Shown piece after piece: positions 43,706-56,544 of a stretch of DNA of 64,000 bases. The stretch comes from Sciurus carolinensis (lineage: Eukaryota > Chordata > Mammalia > Rodentia > Sciuridae). The position numbers and the translations under genes are program-made. The stretch lies in contig NC_062219.1 in the NCBI RefSeq assembly GCF_902686445.1, positions 40,079,056-40,143,055 on the forward strand. Reading direction: 5' to 3'. Under the pieces are notes generated by a model. The model saw only the letters and a list, made by a program, of their open reading frames with translations, made no database searches and was not told the origin of the DNA. Position 1 is the stretch's first letter, and the number at the start of each line of letters is the position of its first letter.

Positions 43706-46700
43706 GTCCCCTTAGCTCTTTATTGACCTCAATCATAAATTTATCATGCTCTAACATATTGTTTACTTGGTTTCTCCCACCATTTGATCTCATGACTATA
43801 TACTATGTATATTATATAAATTATTTTAGGTGTTAAACAAACACCTAAAGTAGCTAACCTTATGAATAAATGAATAATTGGATCTTAACAAGTTGTTCAA
43901 AGAACAAGAATGGGAACCCATCATTTTGATCCCACAATAAGAGAGTATATAATTCAAGACAAAAGTCAAGAACAAATTCTAGTATTAATGATACATCTTC
44001 AGAAATATTCACCATTTAGAGAAGGTCAGAATAAGTATACCCTGTTACTAAAAGTAGAGCTAGTGACACTTCACCAGCAGAGCAGTTGTTTTTGAAAATG
44101 GCTTAGAATAAGAACACAATAGCAAGGAGAAAAATCATATTTTTCTGACATTTTTAAATGTTATGTGGTGTTTTTGCCAGACTAAGCACAAAGGAATAAT
44201 AATTGCAGCTATGTAAAAAAAAAAAAAAAAAAAAAAAATTCAAGTAAAATGCCATTGTAGCTTGTCCTTACTCCATAAGGAACCATATTGACTATGCACC
44301 CTGTGATTTTGTAAATACAAGAACTTGTATTGATTTGCTTGTTTGTTCTAATTACATTAAAGCTTAGGTTATATAATAGATAGCTCTGGTTTGGGTTCTT
44401 ATTTCCAGTTTCCTAAAGGAAGGTGTGGTATGGTATTAATTTTCAGGTTTCTAAGTAACACAGTAGTTAAGAAGCTCAGTACTTAACTGAAGGAATAAAG
44501 TACACAAAACCTAATCCTACAATAATTGAGGTTAGTAGGGGCAAACAATCTAGATCAGAGGGCTGGTCCTGGAGATAAATCTTTTTGGTTATTGTATTGG
44601 TCACAAAACTCATGGATTCCTTTTATAACTGTTCTCTTTTCTTTGACTCTACTAGAGATAACCCATTATTAGGTTCTGCATCTTTCTTTCTGACATTACC
44701 TCTGAGATATATTTATTTCTATTTCTTGTGGGCTCTTTTATATACCAGTAGTGATTGTGCCAAAGGGTCACCATTTCCATGAGAAAAAAATATCTCATGT
44801 TGTCTTCAGTTTACCCAGTGCACTTTTTTTTAACCTGTAAGATATATGTACTTGTTTTGTTTAATTTGTGGTTTAATTGTTTTCAATGGGGCTTCCTCTT
44901 GCATATCATATTAATTATAATCTGTTTATCTAAGCCATGTATAGTCAACTATTATTTTCTTCACCTCCTGTTTTGCTAATAAATGCACTTGTCTTATGTG
45001 TTTCTAATCTCTTTCTCAGAACCACTTTTCCATCCCAGCTTCTCCTGTTGATTTCATTCACATTGCTTACCGTGTCCTGTCTTGGCATCTTTGCACATTT
45101 TATTAATTCTTATACCTAGAATATACTCACTACACATTCTACTTCAAATTGATAACCTTCCTCAAAACTTGAATTAAAATTTACCTGGATAAGTCTGATT
45201 CATCTCATCAAAAATCATTTTCCCCCCTGCCATATCTCTGCATGCTCTGACAACCCCAGAATTCATTTTGTGCAATGTTGATGTGCACTTGCTGATATGG
45301 AAATTGGTAAGATTTCTTAAGTCATTTCCTGTTTGTTTATCTTCCTAATATACTTTTTAAAAACAGCTCTCCAGTTTTAGAGTCATAGCTTCTAAGTCCT
45401 TAGCATCTTTAGTCCTCAGAGCACTTGTAATATTATGGTGTTTCATAAATCCTCACTTTTAGTCATTTTTCTGCATATGTAATTTAATATTATGAAATAA
45501 GTGTCAAAAACAACAAAGGTCCCTCTGACTTTTATTTCTTCTATACCTTTACATTATGGAGGAGAAGTTAAAATTAAACATAGGTTATGCATTATTATGA
45601 TGAAGAATAAAATTTACCTTTTTTAAAAACTAGATAAGTAAAGAAGAATTTTTTGAGGTTTATAAGTTTCTTTTAGTTCTTGATTCTTTATCTCATTGTA
45701 TTATTGTGACTCAGATGAAGCTGTAAGAGCTGGTAAACTGAAAGCTGGAGAAAGCTAATTTTACTTTTTGGCTAGATTTGAGTCTTCTTTTGCTTACTCT
45801 CTTAAGAAATAAACAAGCATTACACTCATAAAATTTTCTACCACTAATAAAAGATAAGAAATTTACCAGAAAATACTTATTTGGGATTAATTTTTATATC
45901 ATATAAGAAAAAGTTTAAATCCTCACTGCCTATATGAGGTAGAGCATTATAATTAATAGAAAAATCAATTCTGACTCCCAAGAGAGACACACCTACAGTG
46001 CACAAGGTCCAGTTGTTGACCTTTCAGATATTCCCTTCCAATTCTCCTTCCTTCCTCTCTCTAAGCTATTGTCTCAGTTTCTATCAATGGTTCAGTGACT
46101 TACAAAAGATACCCACAGAGCTGCAAAGCAGCCCAGTCTTTTTCTTCAGACCAATTGTATCATTTAACTGCAGTTCCCATGTTCCAAGCCTAGAAAGCTT
46201 TCACATGTCACTCAGGAACTTCTGCTGACTGCCCTGGTATTTGTTAGCACCATCTTGCTTCCCCACAGATTTTATCTGACATCCAGATATTGAAAGCATG
46301 AGTTGGGGATAGGGATAACATCTTTGAAAGTTCCTCAGAGTTCCTTGGAACTCAGACTTACTGTCTTCACATTTTACACCTGCAGAACTCCTGTGATAAT
46401 ATAAAATTTTTCTAATATAAAATTTGTAATCACCATTGTAGGTAAAAATATACTTATTTCAATTAAGCATAAAAAACTATCTTGGATAGCAGGAATGTGT
46501 TAAAGCTAGTGAGTCTGACAAGCATATGCAAATTCAATAAGTTGAATCATGTGTCTACCTTTGTCACCAACTGCTCTGTCAGTCTGAGAAATTACCTTGA
46601 CTTCTCATCATCCAAAGTATTTTCAGTCAAATGGCTAACAACATATGCCCTACTTGTTTTTTAAGGTGTTTTTTGGGGGGGAGTGCAAATGTAACACTGA

Positions 46701-47676
46701 AATTGAAATACTGGAAAAACATATTTGTAGAGATAGACATGTATGTACCCTGAGACTTACATATAAAATAATATTTATATATTGCTGTTTTTATTATCTA
46801 TGTTAAAATGACAGGGTTAATTTTAATATGTTCAGCAACATTGAGGTATAGAAGATATAGAAGATGAAATATGCAAAGTTGTCTTGTAGATTCCTGAAAA
46901 ATTTCTTGAAACAAATATATAATGCTGATATTGCTAAAGTTCACAATGAAAGGAATGGATTATTTGCATTTGTGAATAAACAATGATATACAGATTATAG
47001 CACTGCTTATGAAATTTTATTTATTTGCCAGTAGGATCATTTCAATTTTGTTTTAATAGCCTTATCACCAAGCAACTATAATAACAATTGATGCTGTTTC
47101 ATCTGGATCAGGTGTCTACCTTTGTCACATTGTCAAGCCAACTTTCAGTTTTTCTACATACAGCAGATGAAAAAGTAGTAACTGCTGAGTGGAAAATATT
47201 ACTAAGTTCTTTTAACTAAGTAGTCATTTATACAACATTCCAAGTAAAGTATCCCGTTCCCAGACATTCAATAAAGACTTCTGTTTGTTTTCCTTATCCT
47301 GGTTGAGTTGTTATTGAGCAAGAAATTAATCCACTTTCATAACCAAGTTATTACTTATGGCTTGGAATAGTACAGTTATACTAAATTAGGGTGTTTTAGA
47401 CACAAATAATAAAGCAATACTCTTTCCCCCTCTTTCCTTCCTGTCCTCTGAGTCTTTACAAGTAGGCCAGATTTTGTAGAGAGTACAAAAGCCCAGTGTC
47501 TCCTTTTCACACACATCCCTGTTGTAGTCATTTTTATATATCGAAGTGACAAATTTTTATTAAGACATTTTTAATCCTATCAAGTTCAAAGTCATCATAA
47601 TTATTTGCAATGATAAGGTGATAAGATTAGATCTTTAGGTGCATGATAATTATTTCTAATAATTTTCCTTTTTAAG
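43706..47676. other. Mostly unique AT-rich sequence, no gene seen
   Basis: No host exon found. A 24-base poly(A) lies at 44215-44238 without a recognised SINE body. 45085-45290 ('tggcatctttgcacat', 'cttatacctagaatatactc') resembles the coding end of an L2. The remainder shows nothing distinctive. Confidence 0.4.
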
Positions 47677-48870
47677 TTTTTTTTTTTATTTTTACAGACT
47701 GCATTTTGATTCATTGTACAAAAATGGGGTACATCTTTTTGTTTCTGTGGTTGTGCATGATGTAGATAAATACCATTCGTGTAATTATACATGTACATAG
47801 GGTAATGATGTCTGTCTCATTACACCATCTTTCTTCCCCCCGCCCCCTCCTCCCTCTCATTTCCCTCTACATAATCTAAAGTTCCTCTATCCTTCTCTCA
47901 TCCCCCACCCCCACCCCCATTATATATCATCATCCACTTTTTAGGGAAAACATTCAGCCTTTGGCTTTTTTTGGGATTGGCTTATTTCACTTAGCATGAT
48001 ATTCTCCAATTCCATCCATTTATCTGCAAATGCCATAATATTATTATTCTTTATGATTGGATAATATTCCATTGTGTACATATACCACAGTTTCTTTATT
48101 CATTCATCTGTTGAAGGGCACCTAGGTTAATTCTACAATCTAGCTATTGTGAATTGAGCAGTTATAAACATTGATGTGACTGTGTCACTGTATTATGCTG
48201 CTTTTAAGTCCTTTGGGTATAAACTGAGGAGTGGGATAACTGGGTCAAAACGTGGGTCCATTCCAAGTTTTCTGAGGATTCTCCACACTGCTTTCCAGCA
48301 TGGTTGCACCGATTTGCAACTCCACCAGCAATGTAAAAGTGTGCCTTTTTCCCCACATCCACGCCAACATCTATTATTGTTTGTGTTCTCGATAATAGTC
48401 ATTCTTATTGGAGTAAGATGAAATCTTAGAGTTGTTTTTTTAATTTGCATTTCTCTCATTGCTAGAGATGTTGAACACTTTTTCATGTATTTATTAATCA
48501 CCTTTATATCTTCTTCTGTAAAGTATCTATCCAGTTCCTTGGCCCATTTATTGATTGGGTTCTTTGTATTTTTGGTTTGAAGTTTTTTAAGTTCTTTATA
48601 AATTTTGTAGATTAGTGCTCTATCTGAGGTATGTGTGGAAAAGATTTTCTCCCACTCTGTAGGCTCTTTTTTCACATTATTGATTGTATTCTTGGCTGAG
48701 AAAAAGCTTTTTAGTTTGGATCCATCCCATTTATTGACTCTTGCTTTGACTTCTTGTACTTTGGGATTCTTGTAAAGAAAGTCTGATCCTAAGCCAACAT
48801 GATGAAGATTTGGGCCTATTTTGTCTCCTTGATCCATTTTGAGTTGAGTTTTGTGCAGGGTGAGAGATAT
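47677..48870 (-). mobile_element. LINE-1, older and 5'-truncated (L1-c)
   Basis: Read on minus it contains the last third of ORF2 and a 3'UTR that ends 'gcagtctgtaaaaataaaa'. This differs from the 3' end of L1-b, L1-d and L1-e but matches the fragment at 54783-54931, so it is a different, probably older L1 subfamily. The 3'UTR has a GGGGGTGGGGG tract without TTAGGG-like hexamers. Truncation at the 5' end is at about 48870. I could not identify a target duplication. Confidence 0.88.
47960..48870 (-). pseudogene. L1-c ORF2 C-terminal fragment
   Basis: An open stretch of about 214 codons (48837-48193) covers [13 protein letters not shown] and [18 protein letters not shown] blocks and the C-terminal Cys motif C-X3-C-X7-H-X4-C with all four ligands ([18 protein letters not shown]). 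Homology continues beyond the stop to about 47960. A deletion of roughly 40 bp relative to L1-a removes the RPETLHLIEEKV block near 48822. It has no endonuclease or RT. Confidence 0.85.
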
Positions 48871-50625
48871 GACTCACATTTGTTTCTTATTATTGAATCC
48901 ATAGGGAGGAAGTGTGAAAATGGAATCTACCACAGAACAATCCCTGACAAGTAGACTCCCACTCAACGTGACATTCTAAAGACAACCCTTTGCTCAAAAT
49001 TCAGTGCATTGCCAAAAATTCAAGCACAAAGAAATACAGCAATAATTACTCTCATGTCCCAGAAAATATGGAAAGACACATTCCATTCATTTCCATGGGG
49101 CAGTAAAACTTAGAATTCTAAATTTGTAGGACAGTCTAGAGTTGGCTATTAATAAATAAGATGATTATGGTAATAAATAGTAGGAACAAAACAATGTATG
49201 ATTAAAGATAACATTTTGTTAACCTAAAAACAAATTCACAAACCTTATTATTTCCTTCCGGAACTAGTAATAGCAGTAGAGTTTTATCAATCTAGATCCT
49301 TCATCTCGATTTAAATGGAAGCATTTATTTTAAACTAACAGACTAAGGAAACTCAGCATGTGGATCAACTGTAGAGCTGCATAGAACCAGGAGATCATAT
49401 TCAAGATAAAAATCTGTGGGTAGTTTGTGTCTTTCTAGGTTTCTATTTGTAGGAGCAAATAAGAGGAAACCACAGGTTGTCTGTCACTTAAGCAGGTGAC
49501 ACTATAAACCGACAAGAAAATCATAGTACTCAGCTGGAAAAATAAACTCAATGGCAATACTCCATTCACTGAAGCATTTTATATTTCTTTCCATGCACAG
49601 CTTCATCCAAATCCATCCTAATACCCATGAAAATAATGCTCACAATTCCACAAGATACATTTCACCATATTATTTTATAAGAATTCCTTATAATTACACT
49701 AAATATCATGTTGTATTTAACGAAGAGCAGATATCATTCAGTGGTAATTTATTCTATATTATATGAAAGAAATTTTATATTAGTATAGCATCTTTCTTGC
49801 CAAAAATAAAACATAACTTTATAAAAATATGGTAAGTTATTTTATGCACTGAACTCTGGAAAAGATAAATTTCATTTAATGGTTTATAGAAATACTACAA
49901 AACAATTCATTATTCTAGATAAAATCTACCATAACCCACTGGATTTGAAGGAAGAGGAGAAAATATAGACAGTAGAAGATCAAGAAGCAGTTTAAATACC
50001 CAGTGGGGTTAGTATTCAGAATGGTTAATGAAGTGAGATATGTTTTTATTTTCTACAAGTAATTAGAAAACTAAGCTTAAGAAAGCTCACTGAAAGAGTA
50101 AAAATGAATCTGGGGACAAGAAAACGTATGAATACACACTGAGATACATGTCTAAAAATTCATTTGTTTAAAAACAAGATACATGTCTATCTTTAAGTAC
50201 TTTTTAGTGTGGCATATACACTGCGTCTGTAATTCAGCCGTTATCATTGAACATATTGAAGGAATAATTGTGCTCTTACAAAAAATATTTTACCTCCTCT
50301 TGATTTCATGGTTATAAAGATAAAATAATACAATCGTTTACTCTTGAGCATAATTCATTTTGTGTTTTTGCAACAACAAATGAAAATTGTACTTAATAGA
50401 AAAAGAAAGTAATACATGTAATCTAGGGAATTCTAACAGCAGAGTACCTAATAGCGTGAAGAGCATTCACATATTGGTTACTAAATAGGTATTTACTAAT
50501 TATGTACTATAGTTCAGGCATTATGCTAAATATCAGGTTGGATGACACAGGAACATTTTGAGAGATGAATGCTAATAAATAATTAAAATATCATATGATG
50601 ACTATAAAGGAAAATCATATCATTT
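48871..50625. other. Unique AT-rich sequence, no gene seen
   Basis: No exon, RNA gene or confident repeat. A short frame of 71 codons at 49551-49766 has no domain. Confidence 0.4.
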
Positions 50626-50629
50626 CAAA

Positions 50630-50965
50630 AACTGCAGAAGAAAATATTGGAAAAATTCACATTCCTCAAAAAATAATTTTTGCAAACTAGGAATAAAAGG
50701 GAACTTCTTTAATCTAATAAATAATCTAGAAAATACCTACAGCCAACATTGTACTTAATGATAAAACACTCAATGATTTTTCTCTTAATAAGAAGAAAAG
50801 GGCAAGGATGAGAACAAGAACAATTAAAGAATGTCCACAACTTCTGTTTCAATACTGTATTAGTAGTTCTAGTTAGTGCAATAAGACAAGAAAAAGAAAT
50901 AAAAAGTCACACATATTGGAAAAGAAGAAATAAAACTATTTGCAGACTCCATATGTTCATATATA
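50630..50965 (+). mobile_element. Fossil L1 ORF2 fragment (RT region)
   Basis: 'gcaaactaggaataaaaggg', 'aacttctttaatctaat', 'ctacagccaacattgtactt', 'aatgataaaacactcaatg', 'tagttctagttagtgcaata' and 'agacaagaaaaagaaata' are the RT palm coding region of an old L1. It ends just before the position of the FADD motif. It is unreadable as protein. Confidence 0.7.
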
Positions 50966-51754
50966 TTCATTATTTGGAATGTGTAATGTCCAATTCCCTT
51001 TGTTGAAATATGATTACCAAGTTATGGAAATTTGTAGAGGAAGGGATTTCCATTTTGTTAAAAATGAAAAAGAATTCAGAGGGATAACGTAATATAGCAA
51101 ACCAACAAAACTGGTGCTACAGCCTAGATGAGATTTTGTTCTTTTGAGTGTCTGTCTTGAGATGTTTCTCCTGTGGTCCTTTTAATAGTGGCAAACAGGC
51201 TGACACATAAATCAAATCACAATACATTTTAGGTTTTTCTTTCCACACGTATCTTTCAAAAATAACTGTAAAAGTGATCATTTTTGTTTATAAAAGTCTT
51301 GTAGTTTTAAAATAATATCATCAGTGTTATAAATGTTAAAAAATTTAATAATTACTAAAAATAATAGTCTATTCATAGTTCTTAATTGAAAATTCTTTAT
51401 GTAGTGCTTTTGGGGGCCTTAATTGAAGGAAGTTTATCTTTCACTGAACTCAAATGATATTAGAACAAATATCTTGAGTTTGATGTCAAAAAAGATCACA
51501 AGCATCCTTGGGAAAAATTAAACAAAAATAAGAAAGAGTTCTTCTTCTCTTTCAGTGTCTTTTTCTATTCCATCCTAGAAACTAAATTCCACATTTTGAG
51601 AATACCTAGGAAAGAATAGATTTCATAAGGACCTTTCTGTCTTCCTAAGATAATTAAAGGTTTGTACTCTAAAGCCAGACTGACAGGCTGGGATCTGTTA
51701 CCTGACACATGAGGGCATGTTGCCCTGAGCAAACACTTGATCTTTAGCTTTCTT

Positions 51755-51790
51755 CTCTTTTTGCTCTCTCTCTCTCTCTCTCTCTCTCTG

Positions 51791-51839
<49 letters not shown>

Positions 51840-51918
51840 ATGTACTGGGGATAGAACCTAGGATGTTTTGGGCATGCTAGGCAAGTGTTCTACTACTGAG
51901 CTACATCACCAGCTTGCA
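51755..51918 (-). mobile_element. ID SINE with microsatellite tail
   Basis: The body on minus (51914-51842) reads 'agctggtgatgtagctcagt', then 'agaacacttgcctagcatg' and 'ctaggttctatccccagtac' with a B box. The tail position is filled by a (GT)n-(CT)n tract. An 11-bp TSD with one mismatch, ttagctttctt (51744-51754) and ttagttttctt (51919-51929), encloses body plus tail. The microsatellite is therefore the mutated A-rich tail. Confidence 0.85.
51763..51833. repeat. (CT)n-(GT)n compound microsatellite
   Basis: CT units run 51763-51789, followed by a short junction and about 20 GT units (51793-51833). It lies in the tail of the ID element. Confidence 0.92.
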
Positions 51919-52062
51919 TTAGTTTTCTTATTTCTAAACCAGGTAGCAGTAGCTGCCCCAGAAAAGGTGTTGTGTAGATTAAATGAGATCATACCCATAA
52001 AGGGTCTGGTATAGTATTGGACACAAAGTAAAATCTCACAGTATTTTTCAAATTATTTCTCC

Positions 52063-53117
52063 TGTTTTAACAGTAAACACACAAATAGAAAGACATGAAA
52101 TATTAAGATATAAATGTAGGTCTGTTCTTATATGTCTTTGTAAATAGAATTGCTGACTTTCAAATCTTTAATATAAAATTCTGAAACACTCTTATTTTTG
52201 AGTATAAGGTTCATCTTCCATATACGTATTTATTAAATTTTTCAACACTATAATCATTTTTTAATTTATTTGATGCTTACAGTAGCATTCCATTTTCAAA
52301 ATCTGCAAGACGACTATGCTAGTTGGATATTTCGAGTTGTAGAGTTACAGTAACTTTGAACTGTGTGCTGCTGAAAGTAAGGTCATAATTTTCCACATCT
52401 CAAATATGAGTTTCTGATTCGTAGTTTTTATAGGTACAAAGTTCACAAATTCTAATAGTGTAAATCCTGTGTACCGTTTTCATTGCTCTGGAATCCTAAT
52501 TATAATTGTTAAATTCCACAGATTTCTATCCATTCCTGGTTAGTTCCCCTGACTGCCAGTTGGTAACCACACCCTTCTGAGAGCCATTCCAGATTCCATC
52601 TGAGGATGTCTCTGGCAATGACTCCAGTTCTTTATCATACCTGCTTTTTTCTCAGGCTCTGTTCTCTCATATTCCTGTCCTGTTCACTGCTCATTTTTGC
52701 CTGTTAGGCCTATCTCTAGCTCATTTTGGAGAGAAATTGAATTAGTTTTGCGATTTTGTCTAATCTCACAAACTGATTTTCTTTCACCCAGTCTTTACTC
52801 TGTATTTTCCAACTTGATTTTCACTCAATTGTCTGTTCACATTTGTCTTGATGACCTCTTCCCCTCAGCCTTGGTTCTTGTACACCTTGGTCAAAGAAGT
52901 CACTTTCTTTACAGGATTTCTAAATGTTTAGAAAGGGTGTATTCTAAAGCATCTAAGATCAGAAAGATATACGTATCACTCTATTAAATAAGTCAAGTGA
53001 TGTCTTTCAACGTCCCCTCATTCTTTTTCTCTGCCTTTGAATCAATGGATATCATTAAGATGATCAGTGGGAGAAAGAGACATATATGAATAACACTACT
53101 GGAGAAAATCATTACAA
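52063..53117. other. Unique sequence, no gene established
   Basis: A pyrimidine-rich patch at about 52500-52990 contains a 96-codon frame (52697-52987) with no recognised domain. I see no splice or promoter support. Confidence 0.4.
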
Positions 53118-53124
53118 CCGGCAC

Positions 53125-54047
53125 AAAACTAAACTCAAAATGGATTAAGGACCTCAGAATCAGACCAGAGATCTTGCATCTTACAGAAGAAAAAGTAGGT
53201 CCAGATCTTCAACATGTCGGTTTAGGACCAGACTTCCTCAACAGGACTCCCATAGCACAAGAAATAAAAGCAAGAACCAATAACTGGGATAGATTCAAAC
53301 TAAAAAGCTTTCTCTCAGCAAAGGAAACTATCAGCAATGCGAAGAAAGAGCCTACAGTGTGGGAGAAAATCTTTACCACTCATACTTCAGATAGAGCACT
53401 AATCTCCAGAATCTATAAAGAACTCTAAAAACTCTACACCAAGAATGCAAATAACCCAATCGACAAATGGGCTAAGGAAATCAACAGACACTTCACAGAA
53501 GAAGATAAACAGACATATGGAAAAATGTTCAACATCTCTAGTAATTGGAGAAATGCAAATCAAAACCACCCTAAGATTCCATCTCACCCCAATTAGAATG
53601 GTGATTATTGAGAATACAAGCAACAACAGGTGTTGGCAAGGATGTGGGGAGAAAGGTACACTCTTACATTGCTGGTGGGGCTGCAAATTAGTGCAGCCAC
53701 TCTGGAAAGCAGTGTGGAGATTCCTTAGAAAACTTGGAATGGAACCACCATTTGACCCAGCTATCCCACTCCTTGGCCTATACCCAAAGGACTTCAAATC
53801 AGCATACTACAGAGATACAGCCACATCAATGTTCATAGCTGCTCAATTCACAATAGCCAGACTGTGGAACCAACCTCGATGCCCTTCAATTGATGAATGG
53901 ATAAAGAAACCGTGGTATATATATACAATGGAATATTACTCAGCCATAAAGAATGATAAAATTATGGCATTTGCAGGCAAATGGATGAAATTGGAGAATA
54001 TCATGCTAAGTGAGATAAGCCAATCTCAAAAAACCAAAGAAGAATGA
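53125..54047 (+). pseudogene. L1-d ORF2 C-terminal fragment
   Basis: The first open part (to 53428) encodes LTEEKVGPDLQHVGLGPDFL-type sequence and ends at a TAA where L1-a has a Lys codon. The second part (53445-54047, about 200 codons) runs to the natural end SQSQKTKEE. It keeps all ligands of the C-X3-C-X7-H-X4-C motif ([18 protein letters not shown]). A small deletion near 53500-53515 removes part of the [11 protein letters not shown] block. It has no endonuclease or RT domain. Confidence 0.88.
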
Positions 54048-54091
54048 TCTCGCTGATAAGTAGATGATGACACATAATGGGGTGTGGGAGG

Positions 54092-54123
54092 GGTTAGTGT
54101 TAGGGTTAGAGTTAGGGTTAGGG
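54092..54123 (+). repeat. Telomere-like hexamers in L1-d 3'UTR
   Basis: TTAGTG, TTAGGG, TTAGAG, TTAGGG, TTAGGG in direct succession, embedded between GTGTGGGAGGGG and GAGAGGGGCAAGAATG. Same location as in L1-a and L1-e. Confidence 0.9.
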
Positions 54124-54782
54124 AGAGGGGCAAGAATGAAGGAAGAACTGTATAGAGGGAAAAGAGGGGTGGGAGGGATGGGAAAAGGGAAAAAAATAAC
54201 AGAATGAATCAAACAACATTACCCTATTTAAATTATGATTACACAAATGGTATGCCTTGACTCCATGTACAGAGAAACAACATGTATCTCATTTGTTTAT
54301 TTAAAAAAAAAAAAAACTACTATGCTTTAAAAAAAAAAAACAACAGTCTGCACTAATTACTGCTGTAATGGCCTTGACTTTATGGGCTTTTATATATTGC
54401 CAATTATACAAATACGACCAACTTCACAAAACATGTAGAGAGAACTTTTGCCTGCTTTTATAGATAGTATAATAAATGTAATAGCATAATAAAATAAACA
54501 GTTTCTTTAAGAGAAACTTAACTTTCATGATGCAATGAAAATTCTTTAAAGACATAAAAATTCAGCATGTGTTTTAGATCACATTCATTGAAAACCTAAA
54601 ATAAGTTTTGTCTCAGTATGGTTATCTTCATATCCCTCCATTAAAATATTTAACATGAAATTTTAACTTATTTCAAATCAAGTATTATTTGGAACTCCAA
54701 GAAAACTTTTTGTAAAAAAAAAAAGTCTTTAAAATGAAAGAGAGTATTGGCATTATCTTCCTATTGGAAACACAATAGAACC

Positions 54783-54931
54783 CTATGTACATGTATGATT
54801 ACACGAATGGTATGAATCTACATGTGTACAACCATAGGAACTAAATTATGTACCCCATTTGTGTACAATGAATCAAAATGCAGTCTGTAAAAAATTAAAA
54901 GCTAAATAAAAATAAAAAAGAAAATAATAAA
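54783..54931 (+). mobile_element. Old L1 3'UTR fragment (L1-c type)
   Basis: 'tatgtacatgtatgattaca', 'cgaatggtatgaatctac', 'gtaccccatttgtgtacaat' and 'atcaaaatgcagtctgtaaa' plus an A-rich tail match the minus-strand 3' end of L1-c (47690-47800). It is a 3'-only fragment. Confidence 0.8.
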
Positions 54932-55810
54932 GCAGTAGTAATTTAATACTTATTTTGTATCAATGCACATTTGCTTTTTAAATTAGTCCTGTTAATAGCT
55001 TTAAATCCAGACTCAAATATAATATGATCATTTCTCTTCCATTAAAAAAAAAGTACAGTAATTTGCAGTTACGTGACCTCTTGTGGTGAATATTGCAGGA
55101 CAGGTAGTGGTTGTGTAGGAGGAAAGGGAAAAGGGTGGATGAGGGAGGAGCAGAGTGGCACTGTTAATTATGTGTGCTGTGCTACCAGTCTCTACCCAGA
55201 GCTGCGTATCAAGACTGAACAGCACTGTTGAAGGAAGGCATTTTTTTGGAACTCACCATTCGGAGTACTTTGAGACTAAATCTGGAAACCAAAAATTGAG
55301 TTGGTGAGAGGAAGGAAGATCAGAGTTTTTTGTATGTGGGATTTCAAGCACATCGGTTACTGTATCAAATAACAAAGACCCACGAATTGAACTATTATTC
55401 TTCTGCTCTCAAGATGGCTTTATATTATTGTTCCCTCTTCAGTTTGGAAGGACTCCCTGAAGGACCACTTCTAATTACTGCAGACATTACAAGATTTATT
55501 TTGAATGTTATATATTCACTTGTGACCAATAATTTAGTCGCCTCACCTGTGACTTCTTTGAATTTCACTTGAACTTAAGAGCTTTAAGACATAATTACCA
55601 AGACAATCTAATGTGAAAATTTAATCACAATAAGCCTCCCAAGATACCTGACGCAGAATGTGAAAGCCAATCATTAGAGTACACAGAGAGTGACTCTAAC
55701 TCAAACCCTATCCTTGGTGCCAGCAAAGTTTGATGATGTGCCCCTATTATTTCACATTCAAAGGACTGATAAATTAAGTAATTAAATGTTAAAACAGAAA
55801 ACATTTTAAA
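54932..55810. other. Unique sequence, no gene seen
   Basis: Single-copy sequence. An 80-codon frame at 55330-55572 has no recognised feature. Confidence 0.4.
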
Positions 55811-55905
55811 TTTTTTTTTTAGTACGGGGGATCAAACCCAGGACTTTACACATGCTGCAAGTGCCTACAAGTGCTCTACCACCTGAGACTCATCCCTGAC
55901 CTGAA
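55811..55905 (-). mobile_element. ID SINE
   Basis: A poly(T) at 55811-55820 is the A-tail of a minus-strand element. The body on minus reads 'gatgagtctcaggtggtaga', 'gcacttgtaggcacttgc' and 'ctgggtttgatcccccgtac'. There is a small internal duplication around the 'cacttg' block. Flanks 'aaacattttaaa' and 'aaacttttttaaa' look like an imperfect TSD. Confidence 0.8.
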
Positions 55906-56544
55906 GACCAAACTTTTTTAAAATGTACAAAATATTATTTACAAAATTGGTTTGAGCCAAAGACTAAAGTCTCCATGCTACCTTGAGATTATGGTAAAAA
56001 CTGCATTAACTTGAGGTAAGGTGATTTGGTTTGACCTCTTTAATGAGCAGAGGAAATGAGCACAGGGGGCATAGGGTGATTCTACTGCAGGTGTCTAATT
56101 GGTTGCAAGACAGGTCTCATTAAGATACACCATGGGCTGCAGGACTAAAACACACACAAGCACGTGCACATGCAACCTTGGGATGCTGAGCAATGTAAGT
56201 GTGTTGGTGAAAGGCAAATGTTAATGGCTACAGATATTCTACTGTACTGAAACAATGATAACTTTGTTATTTCATAATCGACCATGGAAAATGAACAAAC
56301 TTGAATATCCTAAAGCAGAAATTCGTCATCAGCTAAAATTCTATAAACACAAAATAGGTTGAAAGATGAGAGTAGAACTGTCCAGTCTGATTAAGAAGCA
56401 TTTTTTCCTTTATTGTTAAAGACAAAACAAAATCTTAAAAAAAAAAAAAAAAAAAGCTGGTTGCCCAATTGTTCATAAAAATGTATGGTCTAATATGGTC
56501 TTTCCACACATAACTGTACTTTCTTCAAATATTGAATCCTTTTT
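55906..56544. other. Unique sequence, no gene seen
   Basis: A 19-base poly(A) at about 56437-56455 has no recognised SINE body. Nothing else is distinctive. Confidence 0.4.

Larger units (their letters stand above)
51655..52062 (+). mobile_element. MIR SINE split by an ID element
   Basis: The left part (51655-51754) reads 'agccagactgacaggctg', 'atgttgccctgagcaaac', 'acttgatctttagctttc'. The right part (51919-52062) reads 'ttagttttcttatttctaaa', 'tgtgtagattaaatgagatc' and 'tctggtatagtattggac'. The two halves are contiguous MIR once the ID and its tail are removed. Confidence 0.7.
53118..54315 (+). mobile_element. LINE-1, 5'-truncated (L1-d)
   Basis: It contains the ORF2 3' third, the 3'UTR with five telomere-like hexamers, and a poly(A) tail at 54303-54315. 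The 5' boundary near 53118 is where L1 homology begins ('gcacaaaactaaactcaaaa'). I could not confirm a target duplication. A second A run sits at 54328-54340. Sequence is close to L1-e over the shared region, so they belong to the same or sister subfamilies. Confidence 0.92.

Noticed and set aside
44215..44238. SINE called from its poly(A)
   Set aside because: No SINE body was recognised on either side of the A run.
53100..54341. Target duplication for L1-d
   Set aside because: Only 'actact' is shared between the flanks, too short and too low in complexity to claim.
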